The translations under genes were made by a program, and so were the position numbers. The notes below the pieces were generated by a model, which saw nothing but the letters and a program-made list of their open reading frames with translations, was not told where the DNA came from and did not search any database. This document shows positions 7,503 through 13,433 of a stretch of DNA of 13,458 bases, piece after piece. The DNA comes from an uncultured Collinsella sp. (lineage in GTDB: Bacteria; Actinomycetota; Coriobacteriia; Coriobacteriales; Coriobacteriaceae). The stretch lies in contig UQJV01000049.1 of assembly GCA_900541475.1 (NCBI GenBank), forward strand, positions 1 through 13,458. The letters are read 5' to 3'. Numbering within the stretch: the stretch's first letter is position 1; each line of letters opens with the position of its first letter.

Positions 7503-7524
7503 GCTTTACAAACGAATAACAAAC
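7503..7524 (-). promoter_or_regulatory. candidate Pho box upstream of pstS
   Basis: On the minus strand two adjacent 11-bp units read GTTTGTTATTC and GTTTGTAAAGC, a direct repeat of GTTTGT at an 11-bp period. PhoB/PhoP boxes are 11-bp direct repeats with a 6-7 bp conserved core, so position, period and AT-rich character fit. They lie about 140 bp upstream of the pstS ATG. A well-placed -10 is not evident (TATCAG at 7478-7473 is 24 bp from the box), which weakens the call. Confidence 0.35.
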
Positions 7525-7565
7525 CCGCCGCCAAGCATGGCCCGCCTTTTACACCGATAAAAAGC

Positions 7566-7632
7566 AGTTGCGGTGAAATAGTTCCTGTTTGGCCGTCAGG
7601 CAGCCGATTCTAGGAACTATTCCACCGCAACT
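7566..7632. repeat. palindromic intergenic repeat, copy A
   Basis: The arms 7566-7586 (AGTTGCGGTGAAATAGTTCC plus T) and 7612-7632 pair at 20 of 21 positions around a 25-nt loop. The right end, CTATTCCACCGCAACTT (7617-7633), is identical over 17 nt to the right end of copy B at 11033-11049. The left cores (TTGCGGTG, A or G, AATAG) also match, and both loops contain CTGTTT followed by GGC and GCCG. Similar sequence in two separate intergenic sites indicates a dispersed family rather than two independent hairpins. Confidence 0.8.
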
Positions 7633-7697
7633 TGCTAGAAGCCTGGGCGAAAGTGCCGCCGGCTCGGTATTCGAACTTGTATCCAAGCAAATTGTTG

Positions 7698-7798
7698 GGG
7701 TTTCCCAGGTGCCCGAGATTGCCCCGAAAGAGGAGCGCCGCGTACTTTGGTACGCAAGCGACGGTTTGAGGGGCAAGGTCGGGTGCCTGGGGAAGCCC
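7698..7798 (-). repeat. about 100-bp imperfect palindrome after the peptidase gene
   Basis: The outer arms 7698-7725 and 7770-7798 form 27 base pairs, including three G-U pairs, one bulged base and one 2x2 internal mismatch. A symmetric 14/14 internal loop leads to a perfect inner hairpin GCGTAC, TTTG, GTACGC (7740-7755). The structure starts at the peptidase stop codon on the minus strand. There is no T-tract at its 3' side, so it is not a standard intrinsic terminator. It could be a structured 3' UTR, an ncRNA or a MITE-like element. Confidence 0.7.
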
Positions 7799-9234
7799 TA
7801 CAGCTCTAGCTCATTCAAGCGCAGGATTGCCACGATATAAATCTTGAGCGCCTGCTTGAGCTGTTCCTCGTTGGCGCACTCGTTGGGGCCGTGCATCTGG
7901 CCGCCCCATGCGGGCAGCTCCAGGCCGGTCTCCTCGGGGCCAAACGAGACGGCGCGGGCAAAGTTGCGCGCGTACGTGCCGCCACCCATGGCAAAGGGCT
8001 CGGCATACTTGCCCGTAAACTCGTTATAGGTATCGATAAGCGCCTTCACGGCCGGATCGTCGGCAGACACCGAGAACGGTACCTTTGCACGACCCACACG
8101 GTACGTCACGCCAAAGCGGCCCACGAGCGGCTCGAGCTGCTCGCAAATGGTATCGGCACTGGTGCTATCGGGGAAGCGCACGTCGATGACCTGCTCGATG
8201 TGGCCATCCGCCACACGGATGACGCCGGGATTGCAGGTGAGCGGGCCAAATGCGGGGCTCGTCGCGTCGATACCCAGGCCGCGGCCATAGGCGTCCGCGT
8301 GCACAAAGGCCAAAAACTTGACAAACTCGTGTTCGGCAGGCGTCAGCAGGCGCTCGTCACGGGCACAAAACGCGTCCTCGGCCTCGCGCAGATACGCCAC
8401 GATCAGGCCGACGGCGTTGATCGTCCCCTCGGGCATCGAAGCATGCCCACCGATACCGTGCGCGAAAATCTGGGCATTCCCGTTATCGAGCGCCGTGATC
8501 TCCAGGCGGTCGGCGTTCTCGACCGGCGCCGGCAGTTCATCGGCGGCAATCGCAAGCTCGCAGATAGACTGCGACGGAATGGCGTTGCTCGCCTCGGCAC
8601 CGCTCCAAGACACGATGCGCCCGCCGTCGATCTTGGGGCTCACAAACGTCGCCCCAAACTGGCCCTTCTCGGCATTGCAAACCGGGAACTCGGCATCGGG
8701 CGTAAACAGAAAGTCGGGGTTCGCGTAGTTATCCAGATAATGGTGAACGTCGGACATGCCCACTTCCTCATCGCAGCCCAGCAGCGCGCGGAAGGTATAG
8801 CGTGGCACAATGCCGTGTTTGAGCAGATAAGCGCCAGCGTAGAGCGACAACACCGCCGGACCCTTGTCATCGATCACGCCGCGGCCGAGCAGCCAGCCCT
8901 CGCGACGCTCCATCGCAAACGGGTCGGTATTCCAACCGGGACCGGCGGGCACCACGTCCACATGGCAAATGGTCGCGAGCTGCTTGTCGCCGCGACCGGG
9001 AATGTCGGCAATGCCCACATAGCCCTCGTCGTCGCTCGTCTGGTAGCCGAGCTTTTGCGCAATGCCGAGCGCGCAATCGAGCGCATCACGGACCGGGCGG
9101 CCAAACGGCGCACCGGGCTCCGCATCGGCAGCAACGGCCACAGACGGATAGCTCACCAGCTGCTCGATATCGGCGACGACATCTTCCCAGACCTCGTCGA
9201 CATACTCGACAACGCTCTGCTCCACCTGATTCAT
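7798..9234 (-). CDS. M20-family metallo-dipeptidase (PepV/Sapep-like)
   Basis: The 478-residue cytosolic enzyme is a di-metal (Zn2+ or Mn2+) exopeptidase that hydrolyses dipeptides. Expected ligands and catalytic residues can be read: H91 and D93 in HVDVVPAG, bridging D122 in GVIDDKGP, catalytic E156 with E157 in CDEEVG, D180 in TPDAEFP, and H449 in QMHGPNE. The lid domain shows GHASMPEG (263-270). GGGTYARNF (417-425), before the last metal ligand, is characteristic of the PepV/Sapep branch, and its length fits PepV (about 470 aa). The ATG at 9234 is chosen over an upstream in-frame start because AAGGAGGT precedes it by about 5-6 nt. It lies 54 nt downstream of the broken HAD gene on the same strand and may share a transcript. 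Confidence 0.92.
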   Translation of the reverse strand: MNQVEQSVVEYVDEVWEDVVADIEQLVSYPSVAVAADAEPGAPFGRPVRDALDCALGIAQKLGYQTSDDEGYVGIADIPGRGDKQLATICHVDVVPAGPGWNTDPFAMERREGWLLGRGVIDDKGPAVLSLYAGAYLLKHGIVPRYTFRALLGCDEEVGMSDVHHYLDNYANPDFLFTPDAEFPVCNAEKGQFGATFVSPKIDGGRIVSWSGAEASNAIPSQSICELAIAADELPAPVENADRLEITALDNGNAQIFAHGIGGHASMPEGTINAVGLIVAYLREAEDAFCARDERLLTPAEHEFVKFLAFVHADAYGRGLGIDATSPAFGPLTCNPGVIRVADGHIEQVIDVRFPDSTSADTICEQLEPLVGRFGVTYRVGRAKVPFSVSADDPAVKALIDTYNEFTGKYAEPFAMGGGTYARNFARAVSFGPEETGLELPAWGGQMHGPNECANEEQLKQALKIYIVAILRLNELEL

Positions 9235-9288
9235 GGACGACCTCCTTACCAATGAGCGGCGAGCGTGCCCGCCCCTCACATCACATAT

Positions 9289-9951
9289 TTATATAGCGAA
9301 AAGTTTAGCAAGCTCGGCCACCGAGTGCACCACCGCATCGGCGCCCGCGGCCTCGTGCTCGCCCGGCGCCACCGCGCCCGAATAGATGCCAATGCACGGC
9401 ACGCCCATCGCATGCGCGCCCTCGACGTCGTTAAAGCGGTCGCCAATCATCACGGCATCGTCCGCGGTCGCGCCCAGGGCCGCCAGCGCATCGCGGACCG
9501 AATCCGCCTTGGTCTCGCGACCCTGCGGCGGATTCATGCCAACCACCGCCTCAAACTGAGAGAGCCCGAGCTCACGCACCATGTCGATGCACTTGGCCTC
9601 CATGCGCGACGTCGCCACGGCCATACGCTTGCCTTGGGCGACCAACCCATCCAGCAGCTCGGGGATCCCATCGAACACGGGGTACTCCTCCGGTCACAGT
9701 TCATCAAAAAAGACGCGGTACTCGTCGGCCACCACAAGCGACTCCTCGCGGGAAAAGCCGTAAAAGTCGTGAAAGCTCTTCCACAGCGGAGGCCCGATCA
9801 TGCGACGCAGGTCACCCATCTGCGCCTCCGAAAACCCGCGCGCAGCCAGCGTCTTGCGCGTCGAGGTCATCACTGCCCGGCCCGTATCGGCCACCGTGCC
9901 ATCGAAATCAAACAACACGACCGGCCGCCTGCATATCTCAAGTGCCTCCAT
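9289..9951 (-). pseudogene. PGP-like HAD hydrolase interrupted by an in-frame TGA
   Basis: Read through, this is one 220-codon phosphoglycolate-phosphatase-like HAD gene. Codon 86 is TGA (9694-9696), and both sides are in the same frame. The N-terminal 85 residues carry motif I DFDGT (D15, D17) and most of the helical cap. After the stop the frame continues PEEYPVFDGIPELL, then motif II (VATSR), motif III lysine (ETKADSV) and motif IV (GDRFND), so nothing else is missing. One base change could have made TGA from TGG, CGA or GGA. Just after the stop, GGAGGAG lies 6 nt before a GTG at 9678, so the second half (129 aa) could be restarted and two half-proteins made. The 5' start is ATG at 9951, with GAGGA 6 nt upstream. 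Sequencing error, a strain-specific null allele or a split gene all remain possible. Confidence 0.82.
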
Positions 9952-9992
9952 TGGCATTCCTCTTCCCCAGTTGACGATTTCCACACCGACAC

Positions 9993-10030
9993 TTCAAACT
10001 GTTGACTATTCAACAATTGAACCTAGTAAT
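9993..10030 (+). promoter_or_regulatory. candidate degV-gene promoter overlapped by palindromic operator
   Basis: A possible -35 TTGACT (10002-10007) is 17 bp from a weak -10 AGTAAT (10025-10030). An alternative -10, TATACT, lies at 10046-10051. The -35 is covered by a perfect palindrome TGTTGA, CTAT, TCAACA (10000-10015), which overlaps a second one, TTCAA, CAA, TTGAA (10009-10021). A further TTCAA stands at 9993-9997. Such TTGA/TCAA dyads are typical of MarR-type operators. The site lies between divergent genes and could control both. Confidence 0.4.
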
Positions 10031-10107
10031 GTGGAACGACTCTACTATACTTGTCGCACTTTGCTCTCAGAAGGCGACGCGCAAGCGCCCCAACGAAAGG
10101 TGCAATT

Positions 10108-10968
10108 ATGTCTTTTGCCATCATAACCGACTCCACGTCGGACATCTCCCCCGCCCGTGCCCAAGAGCTCGGCATTTACGTGATTCCGCTGCATGTGATT
10201 ATCGAGGGCGATGATCTGCTCGACCAGGTGCAAATTACCGCCGAGGAGTACGTCGCGCGCATGGCCGGCTCCGAGCAGCTGCCGCACACCTCGCAGCCGA
10301 GCGCCGGCGAGTTTAAGGCACTCTTTGATCGCGTGCTCGCCGACGGCCACGACAGCGCCATCTTTATCTCGCTGTGCAGCGAGTGGTCCGCCTGCTATGC
10401 CAACGCCAGCCTCACGGCCGAAACGCACGAGCTCGACGTGCGCTGCATCGACTCGCGCACCGGCTCGGGTGCAGAGGGCCTGCTGGTGGAGTACGCGCTG
10501 GCCATGCGCGAGGACGGCCGCAGCCTGGACGAGACCGAGGCGCAGATCCGCGCAACGCTGCCCGACGCCCACCTGCTGCTGATTCCCCGCACGCTCGAAA
10601 ACCTCGTTAAGAACGGCCGCGCGCCCAAGCTCGCCGGCCAGCTCACGCAGATGCTCAACATTCGCCTGGCCGTCTCGCCGGAGTGGAAATCGGGCGAGAT
10701 CAAGGCCATCAAGAAGGGCCGCGGAGCCAAGCGCATCGTTGCGAACACCATGGCCGACTGCCTCGCATTTTTGTCCGAGCACCCAGGCTCAAGCGTGCGC
10801 GTGCTCACGACCGGTGCTGCCGAGGAGCAGGAACTCGTCAACCAAGCGCTCTCAGGCCAGAACTACGTAGACGCCGGCATCGGCCCCATCGGCTGCACCA
10901 TTGCCACCCACGTAGGCGTCGACGCCATCGCCATCAGCTACTGCCCCCGCTACCAGCCCATCCACTAG
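10108..10968 (+). CDS. DegV-family fatty-acid-binding protein (FakB-like)
   Basis: The 286-residue protein belongs to the DegV/FakB family. In Gram-positive bacteria these proteins bind a fatty acid and present it to the kinase FakA for phosphorylation before phospholipid synthesis. Visible motifs are TDSTSD (7-12), TSQPS (61-65), the region normally ISxxLSGTY but here ISLCSEWSACY (87-97, serine kept), LENLVKNGR (163-171), and the C-terminal IGPIGCTIATHVG with VDAIAISY. Length fits the family. The ATG at 10108 is chosen because GAAAGG lies 8 nt before it; the frame extends upstream only into the promoter region. It is the sole plus-strand gene, divergent from the broken HAD gene and convergent with the LOG gene. 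The bound lipid is unknown, and no fakA is in the window. Confidence 0.92.
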   Translation: MSFAIITDSTSDISPARAQELGIYVIPLHVIIEGDDLLDQVQITAEEYVARMAGSEQLPHTSQPSAGEFKALFDRVLADGHDSAIFISLCSEWSACYANASLTAETHELDVRCIDSRTGSGAEGLLVEYALAMREDGRSLDETEAQIRATLPDAHLLLIPRTLENLVKNGRAPKLAGQLTQMLNIRLAVSPEWKSGEIKAIKKGRGAKRIVANTMADCLAFLSEHPGSSVRVLTTGAAEEQELVNQALSGQNYVDAGIGPIGCTIATHVGVDAIAISYCPRYQPIH

Positions 10969-10983
10969 GGGCACCTTTACCAC

Positions 10984-11049
10984 TTGCGGTGGAATAGAGA
11001 CTGTTTTTGGCTTATCAGCCGCAAATCAATCCCTATTCCACCGCAACTT
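10984..11049. repeat. palindromic intergenic repeat, copy B
   Basis: The arms TTGCGGTGGAATAG (10984-10997) and CTATTCCACCGCAA (11033-11046) form a perfect 14-bp stem, extended by two more pairs after one mismatch. The loop is about 30 nt. Stem and loop sequences match copy A (7566-7632), including a 17-nt identical right end. It lies 15 bp past the degV-gene stop and just before the bidirectional terminator. Confidence 0.8.
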
Positions 11050-11063
11050 AGAAGCAGTTCATT

Positions 11064-11125
11064 TGGGACGGGGCTAAAAAGACTGGCATGTAACGTTACG
11101 CACCGGTCTTTTTAGCTCCGTCCCA
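11064..11125. terminator. bidirectional intrinsic terminator between convergent genes
   Basis: A 23-position stem (11064-11086 with 11103-11125, two G-U pairs) closes a 16-nt loop. On both strands a GC hairpin core (GACTGG/CCGGTC) is followed by a T-run (CTTTTTAG), so it can stop the plus-strand degV gene and the minus-strand LOG gene. The flanking AGC-CCGTCCCA sequences extend the pairing beyond the T-run. The loop contains the perfect palindrome GTAACGTTAC (11090-11099). Confidence 0.85.
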
Positions 11126-11136
11126 TTTTAGCTACC

Positions 11137-11895
11137 CTACATCAGCCCGCTCAGGGCGATGTCGACGGCCTCGTTGAGGTCGTCGGTAATGTGCACCAGC
11201 TCCGGATCGAGCGGGCTAATCATGCCGGCGTCCATCACCGGGCCGTTGAGCCAGTCGAACAGGCCCTGCCAGTACTCGGTGCCCACCAGCACGAGTGGCA
11301 TGCGCTTGACCTTGTGCGTCTGCACCAGCGTGAGCACCTCGAACATCTCGTCAAGCGTGCCAAAACCACCGGGAAACACGATGGCGCCCGAGCTGTATTT
11401 GACGAACATGGTTTTACGCACAAAGAAGTAACGGAAGTCCATGCCGAGGTTCACGTATTTGTTGAGCCCGTGCTCGTGCGGAAGCTCGATGCCCAAGCCG
11501 ACCGACTTGCCGTTGGCGCTCGCCGCTCCCCTGTTGGCTGCCTCCATGACGCCAGGGCCACCGCCGGTGATAACCGCCACGCCGCGCTGGGCAATCTTGC
11601 GCCCAACGACGCGGGCCGCCTTGTAGAGCGGATCGGTCTTGGGCGTGCGGGCGCTGCCGAAGATGGTCACCGCAGGACCAAGCTCTGCAAGCGCGCCAAA
11701 GCCATCAACGAACTCGGCCTGAATGCGCAGCACGCGCCAGGGGTCGGCATGCAGCCAGTCGGTCGAGTCCTCGGGCGCCAGCAGGTTGGCGTAGGTGTTG
11801 TCCTTAGGAATCATGGGGCCGCGCATGACCACGGGGCCGCGGCGGTACGTCTCGTCGTAGGCGGGCTCGCCCTCGACGTTCTCATTCTTAATCAT
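11137..11895 (-). CDS. LOG-family (TIGR00730) nucleotide 5'-phosphate phosphoribohydrolase
   Basis: The 252-residue Rossmann-fold protein belongs to the LOG family (often misnamed lysine decarboxylase), which releases the base from nucleoside monophosphates such as AMP or cytokinin riboside monophosphates. Its motifs are GGGPGVMEAANRGA (111-124), RKTMF (160-164) and PGGFGTLDE (175-183), which hold the active-site arginine and glutamate. The N-terminal part with WLHADPWRVLRIQAEFVDGF (47-66) before TIFGSART is the form seen in actinobacteria. The natural substrate in bacteria is largely unknown. The ATG at 11895 is chosen over upstream in-frame codons because AGGAG precedes it by 7 nt. A terminator-like hairpin ends 6 nt before that site. 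It is downstream of tgt and convergent with the degV gene. Confidence 0.9.
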   Translation of the reverse strand: MIKNENVEGEPAYDETYRRGPVVMRGPMIPKDNTYANLLAPEDSTDWLHADPWRVLRIQAEFVDGFGALAELGPAVTIFGSARTPKTDPLYKAARVVGRKIAQRGVAVITGGGPGVMEAANRGAASANGKSVGLGIELPHEHGLNKYVNLGMDFRYFFVRKTMFVKYSSGAIVFPGGFGTLDEMFEVLTLVQTHKVKRMPLVLVGTEYWQGLFDWLNGPVMDAGMISPLDPELVHITDDLNEAVDIALSGLM

Positions 11896-11911
11896 GGGTA
11901 CTCCTATCGAG

Positions 11912-11953
11912 AAAAACGGGCGGGGTCGACGCCATGCGCCAAACACCCGCCCG
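11912..11953 (-). terminator. terminator/attenuator-like hairpin before the LOG gene
   Basis: On the minus strand CGGGCGGG (11953-11946), a 21-nt loop and CCCGCCCG (11924-11917) are followed directly by TTTTTCTC. It has all parts of an intrinsic terminator, yet the T-run ends only about 6 nt before the AGGAG of the LOG gene. It may end tgt transcription. If so, LOG transcripts must either read through it or start within it, which is the layout of an attenuator or riboswitch expression platform. Confidence 0.6.
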
Positions 11954-12102
11954 AACATCAACTATTCGGTATGGTACCCACGATGCATCATGCGCTTGCA
12001 AGGCATCGGTCAGCGGTCGCGCAGCCGGCGTCCGCGAATGCGACGAGCGGCTGCCGCTCAGCCTTTGCCGTTGCCCACGCTCTGCAAGCGTGTCTGTCGC
12101 CC
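11954..12102 (-). other. tgt-LOG intergenic leader
   Basis: This stretch follows the tgt stop. It holds a perfect 6-bp hairpin (CACGCT, CTGCA, AGCGTG, 12076-12092) without a T-tract and a second short one (GAGCGG, CTG or CAG loop, CCGCTC) nearby. On the minus strand TTGCAA and TACCAT are 19 bp apart and could be a weak promoter for the LOG gene. I recognise no known riboswitch. Confidence 0.4.
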
Positions 12103-13242
12103 TTAGTAGTCCACCGCCGCAGGGCTGTTCATCCAGTCGCTCACAAACGCGCCGTAGCGGCCCTCGATAATGGCCTGACGGGCACGCTGCATAAGGTTGA
12201 GCAGGTAGTAGATGTTGTGCATCGAAAGCAGAATGCCGCCGAGCATCTCTTTCTGCGTGACCATGTGGCGAATGAGTGCGCGGCTGTAGCCGCCCGTGCA
12301 CACCGGGCAGGTGCAGGTGGGATCGATGGGGCCGTCGTCGTGCGCAAAACGCGCGTTGCGGAAGTTGAGGCGACCCTCGCTCGAGAACGCCGTGCCCATA
12401 CGGCCGGTGCGCGTCGGCAGCACGCAGTCGAACATGTCAATGCCCACACCCACGCCGCGCACGAGGGTGGTGGGGTTGCCGACGCCCATCAGGTAGCGCG
12501 GCTTGTGCTTGGGCATGTACTCGCTCACAAGCGGTGCCAGCGTCTCGAACATGGTCTCGTGGTCCTCGCCCACCGAGTAGCCGCCGATGCCGTAACCCGG
12601 GAAGTCGCCGCACTCCTCCAGATGGCGCAGCGAGCGCAGGCGCAGGTCCAGGTGCATGCCGCCCTGGACGATGCCAAAGAGTGCCTGGTCATCGCGGGTA
12701 TGCGCCTTATAGCAGCGCTCGGCCCACATACTCGACAGCTCAACGGCGCGCTCAACGTAGGCGCGCGTGGCGGGATAGCCCGGGCACTGGTCGAGCTGCA
12801 TGCAGATGTCGGAGCCGAGCTTCATGGCGATTTCCATGTTGTCCTCGGGCGTCCAGAACACGTGACGGCCGTCGTAGTCGTTGACGATAAAGCGCACACC
12901 CTCGTCGGTGAGCTTGACAGCGTCGTTGTGGCTGAACACCTGGAAGCCGCCCGAGTCGGTAAGAATGGGGCCGTGCCAGTTCATGAACTTGTGCAGTCCG
13001 CCCAACTCGGCGATGGTGTCCTCGCCGGGACGCATGGACAGGTGATAGGTATTGGCAAGCACGATCTGGGCACCGAGCTGCTTGACGGTCTCGGTAGGAA
13101 TGCCCTTGACGTTTGCCTTGGTGCCCACGGGCATAAAGATCGGCGTCTCGATGTCGCCGTGCGGGGTGTGCAGCACACCGGCACGCGCATGCGTTGTCGG
13201 ATCCTCGGCAATCAGGTCGAATTTAAAAAGGTTCTGGTCCAT
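12103..13242 (-). CDS. tgt: tRNA-guanine transglycosylase (queuine tRNA-ribosyltransferase)
   Basis: The 379-residue TIM-barrel enzyme exchanges guanine-34 in GUN-anticodon tRNAs (Asp, Asn, His, Tyr) for preQ1, the key step of queuosine synthesis. Visible residues are the general acid/base D96 in DSGGFQ, substrate-pocket D151 (LDQC, where most homologues have DEC), VQGG (192-195), GGYSVGE (220-226), and the nucleophile D272 in MFDCVLPTR. The zinc site is C310, C312, C315 with H342. Length and order fit bacterial Tgt throughout. The ATG at 13242 has AAGGAG about 9 nt upstream. No queuosine biosynthesis or transport genes are in the window, so whether preQ1 is made or salvaged cannot be said. 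Confidence 0.96.
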   Translation of the reverse strand: MDQNLFKFDLIAEDPTTHARAGVLHTPHGDIETPIFMPVGTKANVKGIPTETVKQLGAQIVLANTYHLSMRPGEDTIAELGGLHKFMNWHGPILTDSGGFQVFSHNDAVKLTDEGVRFIVNDYDGRHVFWTPEDNMEIAMKLGSDICMQLDQCPGYPATRAYVERAVELSSMWAERCYKAHTRDDQALFGIVQGGMHLDLRLRSLRHLEECGDFPGYGIGGYSVGEDHETMFETLAPLVSEYMPKHKPRYLMGVGNPTTLVRGVGVGIDMFDCVLPTRTGRMGTAFSSEGRLNFRNARFAHDDGPIDPTCTCPVCTGGYSRALIRHMVTQKEMLGGILLSMHNIYYLLNLMQRARQAIIEGRYGAFVSDWMNSPAAVDY

Positions 13243-13279
13243 AAACTGGAACTCCTTGGTTGCGGTTCATACGCAAACC

Positions 13280-13285
13280 ATTATA
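13280..13285 (-). promoter_or_regulatory. -10 element of the tgt promoter
   Basis: The minus strand has a perfect TATAAT about 38 bp upstream of the tgt ATG. The -35 region at 17 bp spacing is poor (CGGTGC) and there is no extended -10 TG. Between it and the ribosome binding site an imperfect hairpin (GGTTTGCG and CGCAACC) lies in the short leader. Confidence 0.55.
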
Positions 13286-13328
13286 CGGGCAACCCGCAAG
13301 CAGCACCGACTCGACAGAAACTGGTGCA

Positions 13329-13348
13329 TTAAACGACTAGTCATTTAA
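13329..13348. promoter_or_regulatory. 20-bp palindrome, candidate operator upstream of tgt
   Basis: TTAAACGACTAGTCATTTAA is symmetric except for one C/A position pair, with GACTAGTC at its centre. It lies about 44 bp upstream of the tgt -10. Such 18-20 bp dyads are typical of TetR or MarR operators. It may serve tgt or a gene beyond the right edge. Confidence 0.35.
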
Positions 13349-13433
13349 GAACTGCCCCAACGACTACATCCAACAGCCGAGGTAACGCCGACGCTTTGTC
13401 AACGACAGACACTATGACCCAATCCGAGGGCAC

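Larger units (their letters stand above)
7363..7797. other. 435-bp gene-free region between pstS and the M20 peptidase
   Basis: No open frame here looks coding. From pstS outward it holds a perfect 7-bp leader hairpin (GCGGGCA, CCC, TGCCCGC, 7388-7404), a candidate Pho box (7503-7524), a palindromic repeat (7566-7632), and a long imperfect palindrome that reaches the peptidase stop codon (7698-7798). It must contain the pst promoter, but no -10 element is convincing. Confidence 0.7.

Noticed and set aside
7660..7690. tRNA T-arm-like GTTCGAAT on the minus strand
   Set aside because: The flanking bases do not form a T-stem, and no acceptor or anticodon arms can be found.
7589..7840. Plus-strand 83-codon frame in the pstS-peptidase gap
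   Set aside because: It covers both palindromic elements and runs antisense into the peptidase end. No credible ribosome binding site or domain.
9694..9696. TGA as selenocysteine
   Set aside because: No obvious stem-loop of SECIS type follows, the family has no known selenoprotein, and neither selA/selB nor selC is in the window. A nonsense mutation is simpler.
11888..12301. 137-codon minus-strand frame overlapping the tgt end and LOG start
   Set aside because: It is out of frame with tgt, runs across the hairpins, and has no family features.
11191..13332. 713-codon plus-strand open frame opposite LOG and tgt
   Set aside because: Antisense shadow of two strongly conserved genes.
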